64,000 nucleotides of DNA from Halobacillus halophilus DSM 2266 (lineage in GTDB: Bacteria; Bacillota; Bacilli; Bacillales; Halobacillaceae), in the NCBI RefSeq assembly GCF_000284515.1, contig NC_017668.1, positions 1,736,001 through 1,800,000 on the forward strand, written 5' to 3'. Below are positions 16,690 to 28,965 of this stretch, in pieces. The notes under the pieces are model-generated. The model saw nothing but the letters and a program-made list of their open reading frames with translations, ran no database searches and was not told the origin of the DNA. The position numbers and the translations under genes are program-made. The first letter of the stretch is position 1; each line of letters opens with the position of its first letter.

Positions 16690-17700
16690 ATGACCGATTA
16701 TGTATTAGACCAGCATGAACGCCCAATGAAGGATTTGCGAATCTCTGTTATTGATAAATGTAATTTTAGATGTACGTACTGTATGCCGGCAGAAATTTTC
16801 GGTGATGATTATAAATTTTTGCCAAAGGACGAGCTTCTAAGTTTCGATGAAATCATCCGGCTTGTTCAAATCTTTTCGAAATTTGGAGTCGAGAAGATCC
16901 GTCTAACGGGAGGAGAGCCTCTGATGAGGAAGGATCTTCATGAACTGGTGGCAAGATTACACGAGATAGATGGGATTAAGGACATTGCCGTAACAACTAA
17001 TGCCGTATTCCTCGTTAAACAGGCGAAAAAACTCAAAGAAGCGGGTCTTAATCGTGTGAACGTAAGTCTTGATGCCATTGAAGATGAAGTCTTTCAGCAG
17101 ACGAACGGCAGAGGGATTAAAACCAGTCCCGTACTTAAAGGAATAGAAGCCGCCAGGGATGCAGGGCTTGAAATAAAGATCAATATGGTTGTGAAAAAAG
17201 GTATGAACGAGAGTCAGATTCTTCCGATGGCACGTTACTTCAAGGAAACAGGTGACACACTGCGGTTTATTGAATTTATGGATGTAGGAAATCATAACGG
17301 CTGGAATATGGGTTCTGTCATTTCTAAAAAAGAGATTATTGAAGAAATTAATCAGGAACTGCCTTTAGTGCCGCTTGACGCGAATTATTTTGGAGAAGTA
17401 GCTTCCAGGTATCGTTATGAAGGAAGCGAGGCAGAGATTGGCGTGATCTCTTCAGTTACAGACGCTTTTTGCAGCAGCTGCACGCGAGTACGTCTTTCAG
17501 CAGATGGAAAGCTGTTCACCTGTCTCTTTGCTTCAGAAGGTCATGATATTCGTGAGTTGCTGAGGGGCGGGGAGCCGGATGAAGCGATTATTTCCAATCT
17601 TATAAAAATATGGACGAGAAGAGATGACCAATATTCAATTGACCGTGCCAATGGAAAACCAACGAAGAAGAAAATTGAAATGTCGTATATCGGTGGCTGA
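16690..17700 (+). CDS. moaA: GTP 3',8-cyclase MoaA
   Basis: Radical SAM enzyme of the first step of molybdopterin synthesis (GTP to 3',8-cyclo-GTP). The N-terminal cluster cysteines are C24, C28 and C31 (CNFRCTYC). The second [4Fe-4S] site is [18 protein letters not shown] near residue 262. The protein ends with the catalytically needed Gly-Gly. AAGGAG lies before the ATG. Second gene of the moeA-moaA operon. Confidence 0.96.
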   Translation: MTDYVLDQHERPMKDLRISVIDKCNFRCTYCMPAEIFGDDYKFLPKDELLSFDEIIRLVQIFSKFGVEKIRLTGGEPLMRKDLHELVARLHEIDGIKDIAVTTNAVFLVKQAKKLKEAGLNRVNVSLDAIEDEVFQQTNGRGIKTSPVLKGIEAARDAGLEIKINMVVKKGMNESQILPMARYFKETGDTLRFIEFMDVGNHNGWNMGSVISKKEIIEEINQELPLVPLDANYFGEVASRYRYEGSEAEIGVISSVTDAFCSSCTRVRLSADGKLFTCLFASEGHDIRELLRGGEPDEAIISNLIKIWTRRDDQYSIDRANGKPTKKKIEMSYIGG

Positions 17701-17740
17701 AAAAGCCGGATACCCTCGAGCTGGGTATCCGGCTTTTTTA
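17700..17740 (+). terminator. terminator after moaA
   Basis: AAAAGCCGGATACCC and GGGTATCCGGCTTTTT are perfect arms. Confidence 0.88.
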
Positions 17741-17797
17741 CTAGGATTTGCAAAACAATTTTATAAACCTTAATAAGATAGATCTTCAGCTAAACCA

Positions 17798-17833
17798 GCT
17801 AATAGTTTGTCAACATTTTTCAATAAAAACTTA
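17798..17833. repeat. detached left arm of repeat R2
   Basis: GCTAATAGTTTGTCAAC followed by TTTTTCAATAAAAACTTA resembles the outer left arm of R3 (23905-). Joined to the sequence at 19406 it restores a continuous R2 left arm, so it was cut off by the IS110 insertion. Confidence 0.55.
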
Positions 17834-17927
17834 AGGTAACCCATGTTATACTAAAAATGCGCATGGCAAATAACCTTCCTCAAATGTTTGATTGGAAGGT
17901 TTTGTATTATTTAGATGGAAATAGTGA

Positions 17928-19163
17928 TTACGCTATATCTTGGAAAGTGGTTTTGTTTTTTAATAAAGCATAAATCCAATGTAAGAGCTTATTTACACAA
18001 GCAATGACGGCTACTTTATATAATTTGCCTTCCTTTCGCTTCTTGTCGTAAAACGCTCTTAATTTTCTGTTTCTAGGGATAATTTCGGCTGTTGTTTTTT
18101 GTTTGCGACAATCACGAATACCAGATCTAACGGCCATATATAGGGCATGACGTAGTCGGCTTGAACCACGTTTTGTAATCCGAACTAAAGTCGCCTTAAA
18201 CTTACCTGATTCATGTACTTCTGGATCAACTCCTGCGAATGCTACTAGCTTTTTAGGGTGATTAAACCGGTCTATCTCCCCAATCTCAGAAATAATCGTG
18301 GCAGCGATTTTTTCTCCAATACCAGGGATAGATTGGATGATCTTATATTCTTCAACTTCTTTTGCGAGAGCATCTATCTCTGAGTCCAATCTGGATAGAT
18401 GCTCTTTGTATTGAAGAAGCATATTGATATACATACCAAGACTCAGTAAATGACTCTGATAAAGTGTCTTTTTGAATGGGTTCCGTGCAGCTGCTTTCTT
18501 AAGTTCCTGAGCTTTTTCCGCTGCCCATCTCTTAGACCGACTCTTACAGAATTCCTTGATTTTATCAGCTAACGCATCTTGGCTAACAGCTAAAATGTCT
18601 TCTGATGAAGGGAATTCCTTTAACACAAGTAAAGACACCACTGAGTATAAGTCACCAAAAACCCCTTTATATTCAGGGAATATTTGATCCAGTACTGCTT
18701 GAAATTGTAATTTGGTTTGCACATAAATTCCCGTAATATTCTCGTGTTGCCTTGTAAGATTACGCAAGTTTAAAAGCTGAGTACCGCGTCTTTTATAAGG
18801 TTCTAAATCTTCTTTGTAGTAAAGCTCACAAAGACGATAAGCATCAATGGCATCCGTTTTAACTTTTCGTAAACTTGAGCTTTTAGCTCTATGAGAGATC
18901 AAAGGGTTAACAATAATCAATAAATAGTTATGTTGCTCCAGAAACTGCACCACTGGTGCGTGATAGTGTCCAGTAGCTTCTAGTACAACCGAAGGTTGAA
19001 TGCCTGTTGCATCTTTTACACCTTCCATAAACTCAAGTAGTGAGCCTAGTCCATCCAGGTCATGCTTGATGCTAAAACTTTTACCGTAAGGTTTTCCTTT
19101 ATCTAAAAAGGCCTGAACCTCACTTTCTCCTTTTGAAACATCCAGACCCACGACTGGATTCAT
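17928..19163 (-). CDS. IS110-family transposase (DEDD/serine recombinase)
   Basis: 411 residues from ATG 19163, which has GAGGAGGAG eight bases upstream. The N-terminal RuvC-like domain supplies the acidic residues: GLDVSK (D8), VVLEATGHYH (E), and VKTDAIDAYRL (two D). The C-terminal Transposase_20 part has IPGIGEKIAATIISEIG, VAFAGVDPEVHESG and RITKRGSSRLRHALY with the candidate catalytic serine. No frameshift is visible, so it looks active. IS110 enzymes work with a bridge RNA. Confidence 0.93.
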   Translation of the reverse strand: MNPVVGLDVSKGESEVQAFLDKGKPYGKSFSIKHDLDGLGSLLEFMEGVKDATGIQPSVVLEATGHYHAPVVQFLEQHNYLLIIVNPLISHRAKSSSLRKVKTDAIDAYRLCELYYKEDLEPYKRRGTQLLNLRNLTRQHENITGIYVQTKLQFQAVLDQIFPEYKGVFGDLYSVVSLLVLKEFPSSEDILAVSQDALADKIKEFCKSRSKRWAAEKAQELKKAAARNPFKKTLYQSHLLSLGMYINMLLQYKEHLSRLDSEIDALAKEVEEYKIIQSIPGIGEKIAATIISEIGEIDRFNHPKKLVAFAGVDPEVHESGKFKATLVRITKRGSSRLRHALYMAVRSGIRDCRKQKTTAEIIPRNRKLRAFYDKKRKEGKLYKVAVIACVNKLLHWIYALLKNKTTFQDIA

Positions 19164-19404
19164 TCTATATCTCCTCCTCAGATTCATCTTGCCAGTAACC
19201 CCTAGTCCTCCTAGTAGTATCATAGCTTCGCTTGTTATACGGGATCTTGTCCCAACCAGCCTCAAACATGTTTCTACCAGTAGGGGGTGAACGGTTTAGC
19301 TGACGGGATCTAAGTCCCACGGGCAGGGGCGTTCTACCCTGGCTACTGTAATAATAAGACCATATTAAAAATGGTCAACCAGAAATATCTAGAATTCTGG
19401 TTAA
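19164..19404 (-). ncRNA. candidate bridge RNA region of the IS110 element
   Basis: The 240-bp non-coding stretch upstream of the transposase is highly structured. CAGTAG (19278-19283) and CTACTG (19343-19348) can form a long-range stem, and two near-identical small hairpins of the form GGGATCTNNNTCCC occur at about 19240-19254 and 19304-19318, as expected for paired target and donor loops. AACCAGAA/TTCTGGTT (19377-19402) closes the outer end. Identification is by analogy to known IS110 elements. Confidence 0.45.
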
Positions 19405-19405
19405 C

Positions 19406-20043
19406 CTTATAATACGAAAGGGCCGGATAGTTGAAGACTCGAATTCGAGATAAATTGGGTCCGTTACGATATTTGAAGAAGGGCTGGTGGGGAAATAGCT
19501 CGCTTTCCTATGGGGGAACGGTGAGCTTCCTCGCTCGTTTCACTCCCTGCGGGATCTCACCTAGTCCCTTCTCCCATGGGAGTCTCGCCATTTCCCCACC
19601 AGCCCAGCCGAGTGAGAATAACGGACGCTTTTATAGGAGAGAATGCTCTCCTTTTTAATCGGTCCTAAATGCTTTTATGACAGGCTATTTCACATTGTTA
19701 TAGCATAAAAATAGCCTCATGATCGCATGCTTTTTTTTCATCAACCCGTCGATGTCTTAAATGGTTTCGAGTTTCTGATTCGGCCAGGTCCGGAGGGGGA
19801 GGATGAAGACTCCTGTGGGATGAAAATGACAGGGGAGACCCCGGAAGGCGAAGCTGAGGAGGCTCCGCGCAAGGGATGTTCGACTAAGATCGCCACTTCC
19901 TGTGGCAACGTCGAACGACCCTGCGTCGTGCAGGGCAGGAAAGCGAAATCGTCCCCCGAAGGACCTTCCGCTCAACAGATATCTCGAAATCAAGTCTTCA
20001 ACAAACGGGAGCTTTACTTGTAGATTGTACATCGTGGATTTAC
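19406..20043. repeat. dispersed palindromic element R2 (forward, long B module)
   Basis: Inner ends AGACTCGAATTCGAGAT (19435-) and ATATCTCGAAATCAAGTCT (19979-). Module A is almost identical to R1. The central hairpin has CAGGCTATTT and AAAATAGCCT. Module B is the long form, with stems GTTCGACTAAGA.../GTCGAAC and CCCTGCGTCGTGCAGGG. The outer left arm lies at 17798 beyond IS110. Confidence 0.85.
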
Positions 20044-20055
20044 AAAAGTCTTTTA

Positions 20056-21093
20056 CTATGGAATCAGAACAATCTTTCCGGTTTTGCCGGCTTGCTTAAA
20101 GTAAGTCTGTGCTTCTCTTGCTTCTTCCAAAGGAAACGTCCGGTCAATCACGGGTTTAATTTTACCTTCTGAAATGGCTTGAAGCATGCGCTTAAACTCG
20201 GCTCTTGTTCCCAGTACGGATCCATAGAGAGTAATATGTTTCAAGTAGAGCGTGCGAAAGTCCAATTCTGTCTTCTGCCCACCGGCAGATCCAGAAGTAC
20301 AGAATTTCCCGCCTTTTTTCAATACTTCCAGAGAAGTAGAAAACAAAGCGTCTCCGACAACATCCACTACAGAATCGATCGGTCCCCCGTTTGCCTCCAG
20401 GATTTCTTCGGACAGTCGCTCAGAACGATAAGAGAGAACATGGTCTGCACCAAGTTCTTTCAATCTTTCTTCCAATGCTAAGTCGCCTACAATGGCGATA
20501 ACTTTGGCACCAAATACTTGAGAAGCAATCTGCACATTTAATGAACCCACGCCTCCATTGGCTCCTGTTACCATAATCGTTTCTCCAGGCTGTACCTGAA
20601 GCTGTTCGATCATGTGCCATGCTGTCATGCCACTGACAGAGAACACGGCGCTATCGGTGTAGTCAGATAAGGGCATGTCAAAGCAAAGCTCTGCCGGCCA
20701 CACGACGTATTCCGCATATCCCCCATCGTATTCTGAACCAATGAAAGACATATCTTCCGCTATATGTTCCTTACCTTCGTCTCCGCTTGAAGTAAAAGGG
20801 AAAACCACGACATCCCTGCCAATCATATGCTGATCTACTTCGCTGCCTGCCTTTTCAATGGTTCCTGTTATATCGGAACCGGGTATTCGAGGGAATTGAA
20901 CACCTTCCGGGCGCCAGCCAGATTTGCCTCCTGTTCCGTATGCACCTTCTCTCATCCAGATTTCGGTATTGTTAATCGCGCAGGCTTTCACTTTAATTAA
21001 AACCTCGTTACTTTTGGGCTCCGGAATATCTTTTTCCACCACTTCTAATTGATCGACATCCCCATATCCAGTAACTTGAACTGCTTTCATCAC
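20056..21093 (-). CDS. MDR-family zinc-free alcohol dehydrogenase/quinone reductase-like protein
   Basis: About 345 residues of the medium-chain reductase fold: GroES-like N-domain (IPEPKSNEVLIKVKACAINNTEIWMREG) and a Rossmann domain with VTGANGGVGSLNVQIA and a GADHVLSY segment. The Cys-rich structural zinc loop of true alcohol dehydrogenases is missing, as in quinone oxidoreductase relatives. GTG 21093 lies 7 bp after GGGAGG; ATG 21090 is the alternative. Monocistronic; substrate unknown. Confidence 0.85.
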   Translation of the reverse strand: MMKAVQVTGYGDVDQLEVVEKDIPEPKSNEVLIKVKACAINNTEIWMREGAYGTGGKSGWRPEGVQFPRIPGSDITGTIEKAGSEVDQHMIGRDVVVFPFTSSGDEGKEHIAEDMSFIGSEYDGGYAEYVVWPAELCFDMPLSDYTDSAVFSVSGMTAWHMIEQLQVQPGETIMVTGANGGVGSLNVQIASQVFGAKVIAIVGDLALEERLKELGADHVLSYRSERLSEEILEANGGPIDSVVDVVGDALFSTSLEVLKKGGKFCTSGSAGGQKTELDFRTLYLKHITLYGSVLGTRAEFKRMLQAISEGKIKPVIDRTFPLEEAREAQTYFKQAGKTGKIVLIP

Positions 21094-21335
21094 AACATTA
21101 CCTCCCAGTTTGTATTCTTAGCTTGTCTCTTTTAGCTTACACGGAATTGAGCTGTTCATCCAATCTGCGAGTTTGGTTGATGGCTAACCAGTCTCACTAT
21201 TGCACCTGCACGCTGCAGAGTCGTTATTAATCATAGGCTGATTCAAACTTTATCTGGTAAAATCATTCAGCCTTTGCTCAAATCGTAACCGTCCTCTATA
21301 ATAAAGGTAATATGTGTTTGTGGAGGGGAGTTTCC

Positions 21336-21761
21336 ATGAAAACCTTTAAATTAATTTCTTTGGATATCATAGAAGAGAAAAACGAAGATATTACTCAAAG
21401 ACGGATTAAACTGCTGGATGGACTCATTATTAACCGTGAAGATGATCATGGACGATGGATCATCGAAGCGTATGTGGATCAAAGCTATCAGGATTTTTTC
21501 CAAAGTATGTGCAACCACAATGAGGAAATTATGGTTCAGGTAAAAATTACAAAACCGAGTAACCAGCCAGCTACGTTTCTAGTGACACCGATTGATACAA
21601 ATGTAATTGGGGATCATATCAATGTTATTTTTATGGGGTCGATTGTGAATCGCCAACAGGAGCAAATAGAGAAGACTCTGCGTCAGCTTATGGATGAAGG
21701 ATACCAGAATGAAGAACTTCTGGCTGCTTTCAAGAAAAAAGCGGAAGAATCCTCTTCGTAA
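21336..21761 (+). CDS. YwpF-like family protein
   Basis: 141 residues starting MKTFKLISLDIIEE, with LLDGLIINREDDHGRWIIEAYV, the conserved core of the YwpF family of Bacilli. The C-terminal half ends in a charged helix with EEGY-like repeats. Soluble; function unknown. ATG 21336 is chosen because GGAGGGGAG is upstream. Confidence 0.7.
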   Translation: MKTFKLISLDIIEEKNEDITQRRIKLLDGLIINREDDHGRWIIEAYVDQSYQDFFQSMCNHNEEIMVQVKITKPSNQPATFLVTPIDTNVIGDHINVIFMGSIVNRQQEQIEKTLRQLMDEGYQNEELLAAFKKKAEESSS

Positions 21762-21895
21762 TCCGCTCCACGCCTCCTTACATAGGAATTAGAGCGAAAA
21801 ATTAAATCGGGTAAAGAAAATCACAAATTACCCTGCTATAATAGGAATGGTGTTCAATCATTAAGTCGGAAACAGCATGTTAAAGGAGATATCGT

Positions 21896-23254
21896 ATGTG
21901 GGTGAGAAGAAAGAGCCTGCGCTGGCTGAATGAATTATCGCCATTTCAATTAATTGCCATATATTATCTAATTGCGGTTACCATTTCATCTATACTAATT
22001 GCTTTACCTGTCGCCCATAAACCGGGCGTAAAACTGGATTTCATAGACGTATTATTTACAGCCGTCAGCGCCGTGAGTGTCACAGGTCTGACGACGGTCC
22101 CGACGGCGGAGACATTTAGTACAACCGGGGTATTTATTTTAGCGTTAGTATTACAGTTTGGCGGAATTGGAGTTATGACACTCGGCACGTTGATCTGGCT
22201 TGTGCTCGGGAAAAAAATAGGCTTGAAAGAGCGGCGTCTCATTATGACAGACCAAAACCGGACTTCCTTCCAGGGAATGGTCCAAATGGTCAAGGAAATC
22301 GTGCTCGTGGTACTTCTCATTGAATTTATCGGTTTTTTAACCCTCGGGACGTATTACCTTCAGTACTATGATCCTGGCGAGGCTTATTTACAAGGCTTTT
22401 TTGGAGCCATTAGTGCTATGACAAACGGTGGTTTTGATATCACCGGACAATCACTCATTCCATTTAAGGATGACTATTTTGTCCAATTTATTAATATGAT
22501 TTTAATTATTGCAGGAGCCATCGGATTTCCTGTACTTATTGAAGTCAAGCAGTATTTATTTAACAACAATGATGTAAAAACGATTCGTTTTTCATTATTT
22601 GCAAAATTAACCACGTTCACTTTTTTTGTGCTTGTTCTGCTGGGGACGGGTATGATTATTCTCCTGGAGTTTAATCATTTCTTTGCCGGCAAAGACTGGC
22701 ATGAAGTATTTTTCTATGCCCTGTTTCAGTCGGTCACGACAAGAAGTGGCGGGCTTTCAACCATGGATATTAATCAGTTTACAGAACAGACGCAGCTATT
22801 TATGTCCTCGTTAATGTTTATCGGGGCATCTCCAAGCAGTGTTGGAGGAGGAATACGGACCACTACCTTTGCTCTTGTTGTCATATTCATTTTAACCTTC
22901 GCCCGAGGCGGCAGCCGGATTCGTTTGTTTAGAAGAGAGGTTCATAATGAAGATTTAAACAGAGCCGTTGTGGTCATGATGATGGCCTTGCTGCTTTGCT
23001 TTATTGCTTTAATGGCTTTATCGATCAGTGAACCGTTTACTTTAAATGAACTTCTGTTTGAAGTGTGTTCTGCGTTTGGAACAGTGGGGCTTTCGTTAGG
23101 TATTACACCGGGCATGACTACATTTGGGAAATTTGTATTAATGCTTCTCATGTTCCTTGGGAGAATCGGTATATTGACTTTCTTGTTCTCTTTCCAAAAG
23201 GACAGAACAAAAGGGGATTACCATTATCCGAAAGAGAGGTTAATCATTGGTTAA
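21896..23254 (+). CDS. Ktr-type potassium uptake membrane subunit (KtrB/KtrD)
   Basis: 452 residues with four repeats of a membrane-loop-membrane unit that make the K+ pore. The selectivity-filter loops are visible in order: SVTGLTTV, MTNGGFD, TTRSGGL and FGTVGLS. This is the TrkH/KtrB family; it closely recalls B. subtilis KtrD, and uptake would need a KtrA/KtrC NAD- and c-di-AMP-binding partner, which is not in the window. Important in osmoadaptation. AAAGGAG before ATG; own terminator. Confidence 0.92.
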   Translation: MWVRRKSLRWLNELSPFQLIAIYYLIAVTISSILIALPVAHKPGVKLDFIDVLFTAVSAVSVTGLTTVPTAETFSTTGVFILALVLQFGGIGVMTLGTLIWLVLGKKIGLKERRLIMTDQNRTSFQGMVQMVKEIVLVVLLIEFIGFLTLGTYYLQYYDPGEAYLQGFFGAISAMTNGGFDITGQSLIPFKDDYFVQFINMILIIAGAIGFPVLIEVKQYLFNNNDVKTIRFSLFAKLTTFTFFVLVLLGTGMIILLEFNHFFAGKDWHEVFFYALFQSVTTRSGGLSTMDINQFTEQTQLFMSSLMFIGASPSSVGGGIRTTTFALVVIFILTFARGGSRIRLFRREVHNEDLNRAVVVMMMALLLCFIALMALSISEPFTLNELLFEVCSAFGTVGLSLGITPGMTTFGKFVLMLLMFLGRIGILTFLFSFQKDRTKGDYHYPKERLIIG

Positions 23255-23257
23255 ATC

Positions 23258-23290
23258 AAAAAAGCGCAGCCATCAGGCTGCGCTTTTTTT
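23258..23290 (+). terminator. terminator after the Ktr gene
   Basis: AAGCGCAGCC and GGCTGCGCTT arms with loop ATCA and a run of T. Confidence 0.9.
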
Positions 23291-23346
23291 GTTCGAATTG
23301 ATCTATTTTCCCGAGATCTATATCTAAGGAAGATCATTCTTTTACA

Positions 23347-23478
23347 TTAGCAGTAAAATGCTGCACCAACGATTACCAATAGAATGAACAATACGACGAT
23401 CAAGGCAAAGTTGTTACCATAACCAGCTCCACCATATCTTCCGCAACGTCTTCCGCCGTAAGGATAGCCTCCGTACAT
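23347..23478 (-). CDS. YjcZ family sporulation-type small protein
   Basis: 43 residues: a Gly/Tyr/Arg-rich head ([20 protein letters not shown]) and one hydrophobic helix [20 protein letters not shown], the standard form of the YjcZ/YtzL spore-associated family. AGGAGGTGAG precedes the ATG. Confidence 0.8.
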   Translation of the reverse strand: MYGGYPYGGRRCGRYGGAGYGNNFALIVVLFILLVIVGAAFYC

Positions 23479-23555
23479 AAGCTCACCTCCTGTTGTTTAC
23501 ATACTCAGCGTATGCAGGAGGCGGCATATGTGTATGGTTATTCACCTAGAGAGGA

Positions 23556-23762
23556 TTAATTCATAAAGGTGGAAGGAGCTAATTTTATAATTTTGCTCTT
23601 TTGGTGAAGGAATTCTTTTTGGGAATCGTTCAAGGCTTGTTCACTGCATTCAATCTCTTCACACCAGTGGTTCAACTGCTCATTGATCAACCTTTTCTGA
23701 TCAGGAGAAGATGTCACGTGAGAAGGGAAATAGGGTCCTGAGATTCTTTGGTTAGCGTACAT
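23556..23762 (-). CDS. hypothetical protein, 68 aa
   Basis: Soluble, charged; begins MYANQRISGP and includes EEIECSEQALNDSQKEFLHQKS. ATG 23762 is 9 bases after AGGAGG; the longer ORF begins inside the ribosome site. Function not recognised. Confidence 0.55.
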   Translation of the reverse strand: MYANQRISGPYFPSHVTSSPDQKRLINEQLNHWCEEIECSEQALNDSQKEFLHQKSKIIKLAPSTFMN

Positions 23763-23904
23763 CACCATCAGCCTCCTTGCTTGCATATTATTTGCGAATC
23801 TTAAGAAATTATGAAGGAGTCTTAGGATTAGCGGCGAAAAGAATCATTTACATACCATCGCCAGGGGATGTTCTTCCTATGGTTTTTTCATAAATAATGG
23901 TTCT

Positions 23905-24576
23905 GTTAAAGTTTATTGTTGATTTTTCATAAGAGGCTTATTACACAATAGGGTCGGGTAGTTGAAAACTCGATTTCGAGATAATTTGGGTCCGTTACGA
24001 TATTTTCTGAAGGGCTGTTTGGGAAATAACTCGCTTTCCTATGGGGGAACGGTGAGCTTCCTCGCTAGTTTCACTCCCTGCGGGATCTCACCTAGTTCCT
24101 TCTCCCATGGGAGTCTCATCATTTCCCCACCAACCCCGCCGAGTAAGAATAACGGACGCTTTTATAAGAGAGGATGCTCTCCCTCCTAATCGGTCCTAAA
24201 TGCTTTTATGACAGGCTATTCCATACCGGTATAGCTTGAAAATAGCCTCATTATCACATGTTTTTTTCTCATGAACCCGTCGATGTCTTAAATGGTTTCG
24301 AGTATAAGATTCGGCCAGGTCCGGAGGGGAACGGGGAGACTCCTGTGGGATAAACATGATCGGTTAGACCCCGGAAAGCGTTAGCTTGAGGAGGCTCAGC
24401 ACATATAAGAAGTTCGACTAAGACCGCCACGTCCTGTGGCAACGTCGAACGACCCTGCGTCGTGCAGGGCCGGAAAGCGAGTCGTTCCCCGCAGGACCCA
24501 ACCCTCTCACGAGAGATCTCGAAATCAAGTCTTCAAGTAATGGGAGCTTAACTTTAAAATCAACACTGAAGTTTAA
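23905..24576. repeat. dispersed palindromic element R3 (forward, most complete)
   Basis: 672 bp. Outer ends GTTAAAGTTTATTGTTG (23905-) and CAACACTGAAGTTTAAC (24560-) are imperfect inverted repeats. Inner inverted repeats, module A, the middle hairpin and the long B module with GTTCGAC/GTCGAAC and CCCTGCGTCGTGCAGGG are all present. It fills the gap before the carotenoid operon. Confidence 0.88.
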
Positions 24577-24735
24577 CAAAGCCTAAATAATAACGGATTG
24601 CGCAAGGATTTTAATTTTCAGTAAGACGAAAGAAGGGCTTTGAGCACATCGAATAAAGGATATTATTCGTTTGCCGCGTAGATATTTTGTATAATGATTT
24701 TAGATTAGCCGTTATATAGAGAGAAGGTGGGCGCG

Positions 24736-26216
24736 ATGAAGAAAGTGGCAGTGATAGGAGCAGGACCTGGAGGATTAGCTTCGGCTATGATCCTCGCTTC
24801 AAAAGGTTACGATGTTCATGTATTTGAGAAACAACCGTTCGTCGGAGGAAGAAATGGTCATTTTTCTTTAGGTGACTATACATTCGATATAGGTCCGACC
24901 TTTTTGAGTATGCCTCATATCGTTGAGGAATTATTTGAAATGTCCGGCAGAAATGCTCATGACTATATGGATTTAATCGAACTTGCACCGATGTATGAGT
25001 TGCAATTCGATGGGAAGCGGGTGCCGATGTACCGTGATCGCATGAAAATGCTGAACGTGATCTCCAAGCATTTCCCAGGAAACGAAAAAGGCTACGTCCG
25101 CTTTATGAACGATACGAGAAAGAAAATGGATGCCCTGCTTCCATTGCTTCAGACGCGCCATAACAAGCTGACCGATTATGTAAGTCTTCGGGCTTTGAAA
25201 GCACTTCCTAAGCTATCGCTCGGAAAGTCGGTCTATCAAGTATTATCCGAATACTTTACAGATGAAAAATTAAAAATCGCTTTTACATTTCAGGCCAAGT
25301 ATCTAGGCATGTCACCATGGGAATGTCCGGGAGCCTTTTCGATTCTTTCTTATATGGAACATGAGTATGGAGTCTTTCATCCGAAAGGCGGAGTCAACCA
25401 GCTTTCCAAGTCGATGGCAAAAGTGACCGAGGAACATGGAGGACAGATTCACCTGGGGAACGGCGTCCGCAAATTTAAAACAGAGGGTAAAAAAGTCGTT
25501 GGGATTGAACTTGAATCCGGAGAAGAATTTGAAGCAGACGAGGTCATCGTAAATGCTGATTTCGCGAATGCCATGAGTCATATGGTGGAGGGGAATGAGC
25601 TGAAGAAATACTCTGAGAAAAATCTGGCTAAGAAAAAATATTCCTGCTCCACGTTTATGATCTATGTTGGATTGGATAAACTTTATGAACAGATGCCTCA
25701 CCACACGATTCTCTTCGCGGAAGATTATAAGAAAAATGTCGATGAAATGACGAAAGATCTTGTTCTATCCGACGAACCGTCGATTTATATTCATAACGCA
25801 AGTGTGACAGACGATACATTAGCGCCAGAGGGTCATTCGGCTGTTTACATCTTAGCCCCTGTCCCGAACAATTACTCTGAAATCGACTGGGATGAAAAGC
25901 AGGAAACGTTTAAAAATCTTATCCTTGATGAGCTTGAAAGTAAAACTGGGTTCCATGACATTCGTGATCATATTGTGACAGAAAAAGTGTTAACGCCTAA
26001 ACAGTGGCAGACGGATCACTTTGTTCACAAAGGTGCTACGTTCAGCCTGGGCCATCAGCTTTCTCAAATGATGTATTTCCGGCCCCACAACCGCTTTCAG
26101 GAATTAGACCACTGCTGGCTTGTCGGCGGGGGCACACATCCGGGGAGCGGGCTGCCCACCATCCTTGAATCAGCCAGAATAACAACAGGGTGGATCAGAG
26201 AGGAGGCGGAAACCTC

Positions 26217-26220
<4 letters not shown>
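24736..26220 (+). CDS. carotenoid desaturase (CrtN/CrtI family)
   Basis: 494 residues. FAD motif VIGAGPGGLASAMILASKG at the start and the family C-terminal signature GGGTHPGSGLPTILESARI. Expected to desaturate or oxidise a C30 carotenoid backbone. ATG 24736 is used; GTG 24727 is within the ribosome-site region. First of three genes with overlapping or abutting ends (desaturase, desaturase, crtM), so a single operon. A TATAAT lies about 40 bp upstream. Closest roles: CrtNa/CrtNc type in Halobacillus and Planococcus. Confidence 0.88.
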
Positions 26221-28537
<2,317 letters not shown>

Positions 28538-28557
28538 TTTGCTTTTTTTCTGGCTCT

Positions 28558-28953
28558 ATTAAACTTCCGTGAGGATAATTACGTTAAGCTCCCGTTTGTG
28601 TAAGACTCAGTTTCGAGATATTGGTTATGAGGAAGATCCTCCTGGGGACGATTTCGCTTTCCGGCCCTGCACGATGCAGGGTCGATCGACCCTACGTCGT
28701 GTAGGGCCAAATGTGGAATCACCCCGAAAGACACGACCAGCATAAGCCGAGCATCAAAAGGATGGTGGTTTTTCCGTCCGTTGATGAACGGCTTATGTCT
28801 CGAGTGTCTGGGTGATGGAACAAGACGAGTTATTTCCCCACCAGCCACCTCCTCATCTTGTAACGGACCCAATTCATCTTGAAACTGACTCTTACAGATA
28901 ACGGCCCTATTGCGTAATAAGCCTCTTATGAAAAATCAATAATAATTTTTATC
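28558..28953. repeat. dispersed palindromic element R4 (reverse, variant core)
   Basis: About 396 bp in the convergent gap of the carotenoid operons. Inner ends AGACTCAGTTTCGAGATA (28603-) and TTCATCTTGAAACTGACTCT (28870-) are typical. The middle holds a hairpin found in no other copy: ATCACCC...CATAAGCCG and CGGCTTATG...GGGTGAT (28718-28816). Module A is cut to its right edge (ATTTCCCCACCAGCC, TAACGGACCC). Confidence 0.8.
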
Positions 28954-28965
28954 AGAACCTTTTTC

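Larger units (their letters stand above)
17834..19405 (-). mobile_element. IS110-family insertion sequence
   Basis: About 1.57 kb. It contains one transposase gene with a 240-bp non-coding region upstream of it, as in the IS110 group, and no long terminal inverted repeats. CTTA occurs at both junctions (17830-17833 and 19406-19409). Removal of the element with one CTTA copy rejoins the left arm of repeat R2, which fixes the ends to within a few bases. Confidence 0.75.

Noticed and set aside
19727-20032. ORFs on both strands in module B of R2 (and comparable ones at 39719, 44793 and 57557).
   Set aside because: GC-rich palindromic sequence opens frames on both strands; no ribosome site, no known domain, not kept between copies.
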